Source of the DNA: Paracoccaceae bacterium
Lineage (GTDB): Bacteria; Pseudomonadota; Alphaproteobacteria; Rhodobacterales; Rhodobacteraceae
NCBI GenBank assembly: GCA_013003075.1
Contig: JABDLJ010000004.1
Span: 1-64,000, forward strand
Length of the DNA: 64,000 nucleotides
Direction of reading: 5' to 3'
Shown: piece by piece, positions 49,716-57,924 of the stretch
Numbering within the stretch: the first letter of the stretch is position 1
Layout: each line of letters starts with the position of its first letter
The notes under the pieces: generated by a model
What the model was told of the DNA's origin: nothing
What the model saw: only the letters and a program-made list of their open reading frames with translations
Databases searched by the model: none
Position numbers and translations under genes: made by a program

Positions 49716-51502
49716 CTTTCACCACGCGACCCGAGCTTCAGGGCAGTTTCGGAATGGCGGCGTCCACGCATTGGATCGCCTCGGCGGTTGGCATGAAGCT
49801 GCTGGAGGCCGGCGGCACCGCGGCAGATGCAGCCGTCGGCATGGTCTTCGTGCTGAACGTTGTGGAGCCGCATCTGAACGGCCCCTTGGGCGATATGTCG
49901 GCGATGGTCTGGCCCGCGGGCGACGATGCCCCAACGGTCGTCTGCGGCCAGGGCGTGGCGCCCCAGGCGGCAACGATAGAGCATTACAAAAGCGAGGGGC
50001 TGGCACTTGTGCCAGGCTCCGGCATGCTGGCAACGGTCGTTCCCGGGGCGTTCGACGCACTGATGGTGATGCTGCGCGATCACGGCAGACTGACGCTGCG
50101 CGAGGTGATGGAGCCGGCGATCTATTACGCCGGGCACGGTCATCCGATGCTGGCGCGCGTGGCGGGCGATATCGCCCATCTTGCGCCGATCTTCCGCGAA
50201 GAGTGGCCGACATCGGCTCCGGTCTGGTTGCCGGGCGGTGATGTGCCTAAGGCCGGTGAGCTTTTTGCAAATCCCGGCCTCGCCGGCTTCTGGACCCGGC
50301 TTCTGGCCGAGGCCGAGCAGGCCGGTGGGCGCAAGGCAGAGATCGAAGCCGCGCGATCGGCGTTCTATGAGGGCTTTGTCGCCGAGGCGATCGATGAATT
50401 CGTGAAGCAGACCTGCGTGATCGACGCGACCGGCGAGCGCCGCAAGGGCGTTCTGACCGGCGACGACATGGCCCGGTGGCGCGCGCCCGTCGAAACCCCT
50501 CTGTCGGTCGAAACCCACGGCGCCACGGTCTGGAAATGCGGCCCCTGGACGCAAGGCCCGGTTCTGCTGCAATCTTTGCGTATTCTAGAGCAGGACCCCT
50601 TGTCCAACATCGACCCCGCGGGCGATGCGTTCGTTCATCTGGTGACAGAAACGCTCAAGCTCGCCTTTGCCGACCGCGAAAGCTACTACGGCGATCCCGA
50701 TTTCTCGGATATTCCGACGGGGCTATTGCTGTCCTCGGACTACGCCAGGGATCGTCGCGCGCTCATCACGGACAATGCGTCGGCCGAGCAGCGGCCGGGC
50801 GAGGTGGCGGGCCTTTCGCATCTGGCCGACGCCTTCGTGCAGCGCGCCAGCCGCAAGGCGGTGGCCGACAGCGGCATCGGCACCGGCGAGCCGACGATGG
50901 CGCACCTGACGAACCAGAACCGCGACACGGTGCATATCGACGTGATCGACCAGTGGGGCAACGCGGTGACGGCAACGCCGTCCGGCGGCTGGCTGAAATC
51001 CAATCCGGTGATCCCCAGCCTGGGCGTGCCTCTGAACAGCCGCGCCCAGATGTTCTGGCTGGAAGAGGGCCTGCCGACCTCGCTTGCCCCCGGCCGCCGG
51101 CCCCGGACGACCCTGTCGCCGTCGATGGCGCGGCTTGCCGACGGCACCCGGCTGGCGTTCGGAACGCCCGGCGGCGATCAGCAAGAGCAATGGCAGTTGA
51201 TCTTCCTTCTGAGGCACCTGCACCACGGCTTCAACCTACAGGAAGCGATCGATGCGCCGCTCTTTCATACCGGTCATCTGCAGGCCAGCTTTTATCCCCG
51301 CGGCACCCGGCCCGCCCACCTGATGGTGGAGCCCGCGCTTGGCGAGCAAGAGATCGGAAAGCTGCGTGCGCGCGGGCACCGGGTCGAGGTCAGCGAGCCC
51401 TGGGCCATTGGCCGCCTGACGGCTGCCAGTCGGCGTCCCGACGGGCTTTTGAAGGCGGCGGCGACACCGCGCCTGATGCAGGTATACGCGGTCGGGCGCT
51501 AG
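49712..51502 (+). CDS. Gamma-glutamyltransferase family protein, cytoplasmic type
   Basis: 596 residues, Ntn-hydrolase family. GTAADAAVGMVFVLNVVEPH and GPLGDMSAMVWPAG define the large subunit; RDTVHIDVIDQWGNAVTATP places the autocleavage Thr at residue 406; TLSPSMARLADG and AFGTPGGDQQEQWQ end the small subunit. There is no signal peptide, unlike classical GGT, so it probably acts inside the cell on gamma-glutamyl or cephalosporin-like amides. The TAG stop lies within CTAG shared with the convergent kinase gene. Confidence 0.92.
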   Translation: MTFTTRPELQGSFGMAASTHWIASAVGMKLLEAGGTAADAAVGMVFVLNVVEPHLNGPLGDMSAMVWPAGDDAPTVVCGQGVAPQAATIEHYKSEGLALVPGSGMLATVVPGAFDALMVMLRDHGRLTLREVMEPAIYYAGHGHPMLARVAGDIAHLAPIFREEWPTSAPVWLPGGDVPKAGELFANPGLAGFWTRLLAEAEQAGGRKAEIEAARSAFYEGFVAEAIDEFVKQTCVIDATGERRKGVLTGDDMARWRAPVETPLSVETHGATVWKCGPWTQGPVLLQSLRILEQDPLSNIDPAGDAFVHLVTETLKLAFADRESYYGDPDFSDIPTGLLLSSDYARDRRALITDNASAEQRPGEVAGLSHLADAFVQRASRKAVADSGIGTGEPTMAHLTNQNRDTVHIDVIDQWGNAVTATPSGGWLKSNPVIPSLGVPLNSRAQMFWLEEGLPTSLAPGRRPRTTLSPSMARLADGTRLAFGTPGGDQQEQWQLIFLLRHLHHGFNLQEAIDAPLFHTGHLQASFYPRGTRPAHLMVEPALGEQEIGKLRARGHRVEVSEPWAIGRLTAASRRPDGLLKAAATPRLMQVYAVGR

Positions 51503-52863
51503 CGCCGCGCCGGAAAGCGCAAGGTGACGGTCAGCCCGGGGCCGGACGCTTCAAGATCAAGCCGGCCGCCGTGGCGTTCGGCCACCGCCTCGGCGATCGA
51601 CAGGCCAAGCCCGCTACCCCCGCCCGGCACGGCCTGACCAAAGCGCGACAGCACCACCGGCACGTCCTTTTTCGCAACGCCCGCGCCGTCGTCGGCCACA
51701 TCGACCCGGACGGCGCCGTTTTCCCGCGAAACCGATATGTCGACCAGCGACAGATCCGCGCCGCCATGCTGCAGGGCGTTGTCGGCCAGGTTCGAGATCG
51801 CCTCGCGGACCATCACCTCGTCGGCGACGATCACGGCAGGCTTTTCGCTGAGCCGGGCCTTGAAGGACACATCCCGGGCGCTGGACGCAGCATCATGGGA
51901 GGCGATGACCTCGGTGACGATCTGGTTGAGGTCGACCGGCTGCTCTGGCGGCTCGGCTGGATCGGCGCGCAGACGCTCCAGCGTCAGAAGCTTGTTTGCA
52001 AGATCGCTGGCCCTGCGGGCCGAGGACAGAAGATCGCCAGAGCGCGCCTTGGCCGCCTCTGCCGTGGGGGCAGAGCTGACGGCTTCGGCCATCGCCAGAA
52101 CGCCCGCGATGGGATTGCGCAGCTGGTGTGCGGCGTTCGAGATGAACTCGTTCTGCGCCTCCATCGCAGTTCGAACCTGCGCGAAAAGCGAATTGAGGCG
52201 CCGCACCAGGCCGCGTGTCTCGGCCGGAACCTTGCGCCGGATCGGGCGCAAATCGCTGGAACTGCGCGACGAGATCGCATCTTCGAGGTCCAAAAGCGGG
52301 CGAAGGCCGTAATTGACGCCGAACCAGACGACCAGCGCGACCGTTCCGATGAGGGCGGCCATGACCACGAAAGAGCGCATCGACAGATCGCGCACGAACG
52401 CGTCGCGGACATCGACATCCTGCCAGACGGTATAGGTGAAGACGCCGGAAAGGCCGTCGATCGTGGTGACGTCCCTGAACTTCAGCACACGCACGTCCCG
52501 GCCGTAGTAGATCGCGTTATAAAAGGTGGTTTCCTCGTCGGTCGCCGGCTTGATGCCGGCAGGGACAGGCGGCGTTGCATAGCCGGTCACGAACACCCCG
52601 TCGGGCGCATAGACATGGTAGAAAACCGGGCCGCCCGATGTGTCGGCAAGCTGGTCCCGGGTCTCGATGGAAATCGCATCGCCGTTTGATCGGGCCACGT
52701 CGGCCGAGACCGCAAGGGCCGTCGACAAAAGGCTTCGATCGAAAAGCTCGGAGGCCTTGGTGCGTGCATCCCTGACCTGCCAGATCCCGATCGCCACCGA
52801 GATCGCCAGCAGCGGCACCAGGATAATCAGAGTCAGGCGGACGCGCAGCGAGGCAGAGGTCAT
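51499..52863 (-). CDS. tctE: Sensor histidine kinase, TctE-type
   Basis: 454 residues. Membrane helices near 10-28 and 165-185 enclose a periplasmic sensing domain (VFYHVYAPDGVFVTGYATPP). HAMP linker follows; the phosphoacceptor is in ISNAAHQLRNPIAGVLAMAE; the ATPase lid motifs DNALQHG (N-box) and DDGAGV, GGGSGLGLSIA (G-boxes) are complete. It pairs with the overlapping regulator upstream and likely senses the tricarboxylate carried by the TctC system next door. Confidence 0.92.
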   Translation of the reverse strand: MTSASLRVRLTLIILVPLLAISVAIGIWQVRDARTKASELFDRSLLSTALAVSADVARSNGDAISIETRDQLADTSGGPVFYHVYAPDGVFVTGYATPPVPAGIKPATDEETTFYNAIYYGRDVRVLKFRDVTTIDGLSGVFTYTVWQDVDVRDAFVRDLSMRSFVVMAALIGTVALVVWFGVNYGLRPLLDLEDAISSRSSSDLRPIRRKVPAETRGLVRRLNSLFAQVRTAMEAQNEFISNAAHQLRNPIAGVLAMAEAVSSAPTAEAAKARSGDLLSSARRASDLANKLLTLERLRADPAEPPEQPVDLNQIVTEVIASHDAASSARDVSFKARLSEKPAVIVADEVMVREAISNLADNALQHGGADLSLVDISVSRENGAVRVDVADDGAGVAKKDVPVVLSRFGQAVPGGGSGLGLSIAEAVAERHGGRLDLEASGPGLTVTLRFPARR

Positions 52864-53534
52864 GTGCCTTGCTCCAAAGAGATGCTGTAGCCGATCCCGC
52901 GGCGGACGCGGATCGCAAGCCCGTGCGGCTTCAGCCGCTTACGCAGCCGCGAGATATGAACCTCGATGACGCTTTCATCGACATCGGCGCCAATGCCGTA
53001 GGTGTGATCGAGAAGGTCCGCTTTGGGCACCGTTCGCCCCTCGGCCGCAAGCAGCAATTCCAGAATACTGACCTCGCGCCGGGGCATTTCGTCCGGCGCG
53101 CCGCCGAGCTCGACCTCGCGCGCGCCGAGATCCAGCGTCAGCGGGCCCAGCACCAGCTGGTCGCGAATGTCGCGCGACTGGCGGCGCGCAAGGGCCCGCA
53201 CGCGCGCCTCCAGCTCGGCCATCTCGAAGGGTTTGACCATGTAGTCGTCGGCGCCGCTGTCCAGCCCGCGCACGCGCTCTTCGGTATCCGAGCGTGCGGT
53301 GAGCAGGATCACCGGCCGCTGGTCGCCGCGCCCCCGCATGCGCCGCAAAAGCGACAGGCCGTCAAGGCCAGGCAGGTTGATATCGAGGATCACCAGATCG
53401 CCGCCATCGGTGCGCAGATGATTATCAGCCTGCAGCCCGTCAGACACAAGATCGACTGCGTGGCCGAGATCTTCCATCCGGTACGAGATTCCCTTGGCGA
53501 GGCTCTCGTTGTCTTCGACAAGCACTATTCGCAA
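52860..53534 (-). CDS. tctD: OmpR-family response regulator, TctD-type
   Basis: 224 residues from TTG 53534, chosen because GGAG lies 9 bases upstream and the family length is ~224; longer frames start in the intergenic region. Receiver: RIVLVEDNES, phosphoacceptor Asp51 (LVILDINLPGLDG) and Lys (DDYMVKPF). DNA-binding winged helix: PRREVSILELLLAAEGRTVP and EVHISRLRKRLKPHGL. Divergent from tctC; repeated TTCGCAAG sites lie in the gap. Confidence 0.92.
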   Translation of the reverse strand: MRIVLVEDNESLAKGISYRMEDLGHAVDLVSDGLQADNHLRTDGGDLVILDINLPGLDGLSLLRRMRGRGDQRPVILLTARSDTEERVRGLDSGADDYMVKPFEMAELEARVRALARRQSRDIRDQLVLGPLTLDLGAREVELGGAPDEMPRREVSILELLLAAEGRTVPKADLLDHTYGIGADVDESVIEVHISRLRKRLKPHGLAIRVRRGIGYSISLEQGT

Positions 53535-53575
53535 GAAAATCCACTCCGGTGAAAGGTTGACGCAAGGTTCGCAAG
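53528..53575. promoter_or_regulatory. TctD-site candidate upstream of tctC
   Basis: TTCGCAAG occurs at 53528-53535 and 53568-53575, and CGCAAG also at 53561-53566. OmpR-type regulators bind tandem direct repeats, and this gap drives tctC and tctD in opposite directions. The first copy overlaps the TTG start of tctD. Seen in sequence; binding is inferred. Confidence 0.4.
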
Positions 53576-53653
53576 TGAGATGATGCGTATCAAGCGGGCA
53601 GATGCCCCGCCTTGTCAAATAACGCGCGTGCAAAGCGCGCAAGGGAGGAAGAT

Positions 53654-54766
53654 ATGAAATACCTTGAAACCACGCGCCGCGTGGCGCTGGGCCTTTTTGG
53701 TGCCGGCGCTGCCGCTGTCATGGCGACATCCGCCTGGGCGGGCGGCCATGGCGGTGTCGATTTCGGCGGCAAGACCATTGAATTCGTCATCCCGTTCTCG
53801 GAATCGGGCGGATCCGCACGCTGGGCCAACTTCTACGCACCGCTTCTCAGCGAAGCGCTGCCGGGCAATCCCACCGTTGTGGTTCGGTATCGCCCCGGTG
53901 CTGGCTCGACCGCCGGCGCCAACTGGTTCCAGGAGCAGGATACCGATGACGGAACGCTGATCTTCGGCACCTCGGGCTCGACGCAGTTCCCGTATCTGCT
54001 GGGCGATCCCCGCGTGCGCTACGAATACAACGACTGGCAGGTCGTTCTGGCGTCCGGTGTGGGCGGTGTCGCCTACCTTCCGGCCGATCTTGGCGGCCAG
54101 ATGGACGGGCTGGACGCAACGCCGCTGCAAGGCACCGACTTCATCTGGGGCAGCCAGGGCGCCACGCGACTTGACCTTGTTGCCAACCTTGCATGGAAGA
54201 TGCTCGGCATGACCGTCGATCCGGTCTTCGGTATCGAAGGACGCGGCGATGGTCGCCTGATGTTCGAGCGCAGCGAGGCCAATATCGACTACCAGACCTC
54301 GCCTGCCTACCTGCGGTCGGTCGTGCCGATGGTAGAAGAAGGGCTTGCGGTCCCGATGATGACCTGGGGCGCGCTTGACGATGACGGCGATATCGTTCGC
54401 GATCCGACCTTCCCCGATATCCCGACCTTCAAGGAAGTGTGCGAGGCAACACCCGCCTGCTCGACCGAGGGCGATGCCTGGGCAGCCTGGAAGGCCTTCT
54501 TCATCGCCGGCTTCCCGGCGCAGAAGATGATCTTCCTGCCCGGCAGCGCCGATGCGGATGTCGTGGCGACTTACACCAAGGCGCTTCAGGACATCCATGC
54601 GCGCGATGACTTCGCCGAGCTTTCCGCCAAGACGCTGGGCATCTATCCCCAGATGACGGCCGATGGCGCCGGCAAGGCCAAATCGCTGGCCACGGATGTG
54701 CCGGACTCGGCAAAGGCGTTCGTCGTGAGCTGGCTTGAGGAAGACTACGGCGTCTCGCTCAAGTAA
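53654..54766 (+). CDS. tctC: Tripartite tricarboxylate transporter binding protein, TctC-type
   Basis: 370 residues. GGGAGGAAGAT precedes ATG 53654; the signal peptide is long (AVMATSAWAGG, cleavage near residue 29). KTIEFVIPFSESGGSARWAN matches the Bug/TctC start, except that canonical GGxxD is GGSAR. VVVRYRPGAGSTAGANWFQE and GSADADVVATYTKAL are further family blocks. It captures a carboxylate in the periplasm for the fused TctAB permease. Followed by a strong hairpin. Confidence 0.9.
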   Translation: MKYLETTRRVALGLFGAGAAAVMATSAWAGGHGGVDFGGKTIEFVIPFSESGGSARWANFYAPLLSEALPGNPTVVVRYRPGAGSTAGANWFQEQDTDDGTLIFGTSGSTQFPYLLGDPRVRYEYNDWQVVLASGVGGVAYLPADLGGQMDGLDATPLQGTDFIWGSQGATRLDLVANLAWKMLGMTVDPVFGIEGRGDGRLMFERSEANIDYQTSPAYLRSVVPMVEEGLAVPMMTWGALDDDGDIVRDPTFPDIPTFKEVCEATPACSTEGDAWAAWKAFFIAGFPAQKMIFLPGSADADVVATYTKALQDIHARDDFAELSAKTLGIYPQMTADGAGKAKSLATDVPDSAKAFVVSWLEEDYGVSLK

Positions 54767-54776
54767 CGCGAGCGAC

Positions 54777-54802
54777 GGCCCGGCGCCGCCTGGCGCCGGG
54801 CC
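54777..54802 (+). promoter_or_regulatory. GC-rich hairpin between tctC and tctAB
   Basis: GGCCCGGCGCC, loop GCCT and GGCGCCGGGCC give a perfect 11-bp stem 11 bases after the tctC stop. No T-run follows (ACACCCC), so read-through to the permease is expected. It likely stabilises the binding-protein message so that more TctC than permease is made. The same arrangement is found in the TRAP operon (32830-32853). Confidence 0.7.
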
Positions 54803-54826
54803 ACACCCCTAGATTGGCCTGATCCC

Positions 54827-56842
54827 ATGGATGTTTTTGCGACGGCGCTGCCCGCGCTCGGAGAGGCGCTGACTCTCATCTTTCAGCCCCAGCAGCTGAT
54901 GTATCTCATTCTTGGTGTCCTTCTCGGCCTTTCGGTCGGGGTGTTTCCCGGGCTTGGCGGTATCGCCGGCCTGTCGCTGGTTCTGCCCTTCATTTTCGGG
55001 ATGGAGCCGGTTTCGGGCCTGGCGCTGATGGTTGGCCTGATTGCTGTCGTTCCCACGTCCGACACCTTTGCCTCGGTGCTTTTGGGGATACCGGGATCCA
55101 CCGCAAGTCAGGCCACGGTGCTGGACGGTTTTCCGCTGTCGAAGAAGGGCGAGGCCGCGCGCGCTTTGTCTGCGGCGTTCGTGTCGTCGCTGTTCGGCGG
55201 GCTTCTGGGTGCAATCGTCCTGACGTTCTTTCTTCTGATCGCGCGGCCCCTGATCCTTGCCTTCGGCTTGCCCGAGATGCTGATGATCACGGTACTGGGC
55301 CTGTCGATGGTCGCCATCCTCGCGGGCCGGATCCCCCTGAAGGGCGTGGCCGCCGCAGGGCTTGGCCTTCTGATCGGAACGATTGGCGAATCCGATGCCA
55401 GCGGCAGCCTGCGCATGGCGACATACGACATTCCCTACCTCGTGGACGGGTTCAAGCTGGTGATCGTCGGCCTCGGCATCTTCGCCGTTCCCGAGATCGT
55501 GGCGCTGTTGCGCCAGGACCGCGCGATTTCCCGGACCGGAGGGCTGGGCTCTGGCTGGATGCGCGGGATCCGCGACTGGGCGGCGAATTTCTGGCTGTCG
55601 GTCCGCTCTGCCGCCATCGGCGTGATCGTCGGCGTGATCCCCGGTCTGGGCGGATCCGTGGTCGACTGGATCACCTATGGTTTCACCGTGCAGGGCGCGA
55701 AAGACAAATCGCAATTCGGGCGGGGCGATATCCGGGGCGTCATCGGCCCGGAAAGTTCCAACAACGCCAAAGAGGGCGGAGGGCTTGTCCCGACGCTGAT
55801 CTTCGGCATTCCGGGATCGGGCTCGATGGCCGTCTTTCTGGGCGGTATCGCGCTTTTGGGTTATGATCCGGGGCCGCACATGGTGCGCCACAATCTCGAT
55901 ATCACCTACACCATCGTCTGGTCGCTTGCGCTGGCCAACGTCGTCGGCGCCGGATTGTGCATCCTGCTGTCCAACCAGATCGCGCGGCTGACCACGATCC
56001 GTTTCACCCTGGTGGCGCCGTTCCTGTTCACGATCATTTCCTTTGCTGCCTTCCAATCGAGCCAGTCGCTTGCCGATCTGGCCGCCCTGATGGGGATCGG
56101 CGTCATCGGCATCATGCTGCGCCGGTTCGAATGGTCGCGCCCGGCCTTCCTGATCGGTTTCGTACTCTCCAGCCAAGCGGAGTCTTTCGCCAATCAGGCG
56201 GTGCAGATCGCCACGCTGCGCTTCAAGCGCGGCTTTTGGGACGGAATGGAGTATATCGGCTCGCCCATCGCCATCACGATCCTTGTGCTGACGATCCTTT
56301 CGATCGTGATTGGCATTCGCCAGGGCCGGCAGATCCTGGGATCGGGCGAGCCGCCGGTCGCCACCCGGCGCGCACCGCTGATCTTCTTGCTCGTGATCAC
56401 CGCCTATTCCGCGATCGCGGTCTGGGATGCGTCGCAAATCAATGTCATGCGCGACAAGATCTTTCCGGTGACCGTCGGCATCGTTACCCTGATTGCCTGC
56501 GCGTTTCTCATTCTGCGGATGTCGCGCGCCCCGGTGGGGGATGCGGTCTTTGCCGATCTTGAAGCCGGCGAAGAGGACGGCGCCGCGCCGCATGGGCTTT
56601 GGGGCACGCTGGGCTGGTTCGCTTTCCTGCTGATCCTCGCCTCGATCTTCGGCTTCATCATCGCGCTCACGATCTTCTTCGTTCTTTTCCTGCGCAACCG
56701 CGCGGGATGCGGCTGGGTACAGACGCTGGTGATGACCGCCACGGCCGTGGGTATGATGTGTTTTCTCGGCGGCGTGCTTGGGCGCGATTTCCCGCCGGGT
56801 CTCTTGCAGGAGTATTTCGATTTGCCATGGCCGTTCACATGA
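54827..56842 (+). CDS. Fused tripartite tricarboxylate transporter permease, TctA-TctB
   Basis: 671 residues. Residues 1-~505 are TctA: GVFPGLGGIAGLSLVLPFIF, GIPGSTASQATVLDGFPLSK, PGLGGSVVDWITYG and GPESSNNAKEGG. From ~515 a second block with about four helices (APLIFLLVITAYSAIAVWDA ... LGWFAFLLILASIFGFIIAL) matches the small TctB subunit. In most operons tctB is a separate gene before tctA; here it is joined to the C-terminus. It moves a carboxylate with TctC using an ion gradient. Confidence 0.88.
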   Translation: MDVFATALPALGEALTLIFQPQQLMYLILGVLLGLSVGVFPGLGGIAGLSLVLPFIFGMEPVSGLALMVGLIAVVPTSDTFASVLLGIPGSTASQATVLDGFPLSKKGEAARALSAAFVSSLFGGLLGAIVLTFFLLIARPLILAFGLPEMLMITVLGLSMVAILAGRIPLKGVAAAGLGLLIGTIGESDASGSLRMATYDIPYLVDGFKLVIVGLGIFAVPEIVALLRQDRAISRTGGLGSGWMRGIRDWAANFWLSVRSAAIGVIVGVIPGLGGSVVDWITYGFTVQGAKDKSQFGRGDIRGVIGPESSNNAKEGGGLVPTLIFGIPGSGSMAVFLGGIALLGYDPGPHMVRHNLDITYTIVWSLALANVVGAGLCILLSNQIARLTTIRFTLVAPFLFTIISFAAFQSSQSLADLAALMGIGVIGIMLRRFEWSRPAFLIGFVLSSQAESFANQAVQIATLRFKRGFWDGMEYIGSPIAITILVLTILSIVIGIRQGRQILGSGEPPVATRRAPLIFLLVITAYSAIAVWDASQINVMRDKIFPVTVGIVTLIACAFLILRMSRAPVGDAVFADLEAGEEDGAAPHGLWGTLGWFAFLLILASIFGFIIALTIFFVLFLRNRAGCGWVQTLVMTATAVGMMCFLGGVLGRDFPPGLLQEYFDLPWPFT

Positions 56843-57924
56843 CCCAAAGAGCCGTTCGATACCATTTCCTGCGCGGCGGCACGTCGCGTGGCCCCTACTT
56901 CCGCCGCAGCGATCTGCCCGAAGATGAAGAGCATCTGTCCAAGGTGCTGGCCGCCGTGATCGGGGCCGGGCATCCCAACAACATCGACGGTCTGGGCGGC
57001 GGAGTGGCCGTGACAACGAAAGTTGCGATGCTCAGCGCGTCGGCGGAAGACGGCGTCGATGTGGACTATTTCTTTGGCCAGGTCGCGGTGGACAAGCCCC
57101 AGGTCGACTACAAACCCACTTGCGGCAACATTCTTGTCGGGGTTGGCCCGGCCGCCATCGAGATGGGCCTGGTGCCGGCAAAGGACCCCGAAACGCTCGT
57201 GCGCATCCGGGCCGTCAACACCGGCGCGCTGGTCGAAGCGGTGGTGCAAACCCCGGGCGGGCAGGTGCGGTACGATGGCGATATCGCGATTGACGGGGTC
57301 TCTGGCACCGCCGCGCCGGTGGCGCTGAATTTTCTCGATGTGGTCGGCTCCAAGACCGGCGCGATGCTGCCCACTGGGCGTGCGATCGACGTGATCGACG
57401 GGATCGAAGTGACATGCATCGATGTCGCCATGCCGATGATGATCGCCCGGGCGCAGGACCTTGGCATCACTGGGTACGAAAGCTGCGAAGAGCTTGACGC
57501 CGACACTGCGCTTTTTGCCCGCATGGAGGCGCTGCGGCTTGAAGCGGGGCGCCTGATGGGACTTGGGGATGTGTCGTCCTCGGTGACACCGAAGATCGGA
57601 TTGATCGCACCGCCGCGGGGCGCCGGGCATTTCACCACCCGCTATTTCATGCCGTGGTCCGCGCACCCGACGCTGGCGGTCACCGGATCGCAATGCCTGG
57701 CCGCCTGCGCCTTGATGCCGGGAACCGTGGCCGACGGGATCACGCGGCCAATCGATCCATCGCCGGCTGTTGTGCGGATCGAGCATCCGGTCGGAGTGCT
57801 GGAAGTCACCGTCACCTATGAGCGGACCGAAGATGGAATTGTGTTTCACTCCGCGGGCCTGGTCAGGACCGCGCGACTGATTGCCCGGGGCGAGGTCATG
57901 GTGCCCGAGGTCGCATTCCGATGA
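56839..57924 (+). CDS. PrpF/4-oxalomesaconate tautomerase-type isomerase
   Basis: 361 residues from ATG 56839 (ATGA overlap). FLRGGTSRGPYFRRSDLP, LGGGVAVTTKVAMLS, KPTCGNILVGVGPAAIEMGL and MPMMIARAQDLGITGYE match the diaminopimelate-epimerase-like PrpF family. Members shift a double bond in methyl-aconitate, methylitaconate or oxalomesaconate. A Lys and two Cys normally line the site; CGN is the first Cys region. Placed after a tricarboxylate importer, it probably isomerises the imported unsaturated acid. Confidence 0.9.
   Translation: MTQRAVRYHFLRGGTSRGPYFRRSDLPEDEEHLSKVLAAVIGAGHPNNIDGLGGGVAVTTKVAMLSASAEDGVDVDYFFGQVAVDKPQVDYKPTCGNILVGVGPAAIEMGLVPAKDPETLVRIRAVNTGALVEAVVQTPGGQVRYDGDIAIDGVSGTAAPVALNFLDVVGSKTGAMLPTGRAIDVIDGIEVTCIDVAMPMMIARAQDLGITGYESCEELDADTALFARMEALRLEAGRLMGLGDVSSSVTPKIGLIAPPRGAGHFTTRYFMPWSAHPTLAVTGSQCLAACALMPGTVADGITRPIDPSPAVVRIEHPVGVLEVTVTYERTEDGIVFHSAGLVRTARLIARGEVMVPEVAFR

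Noticed and set aside
53535-53642. N-terminal extension of the TctD regulator
   Set aside because: The extra residues precede the conserved RIVLVEDNE start and would cover the divergent promoter; TTG 53534 has a good ribosome site and gives the family length.
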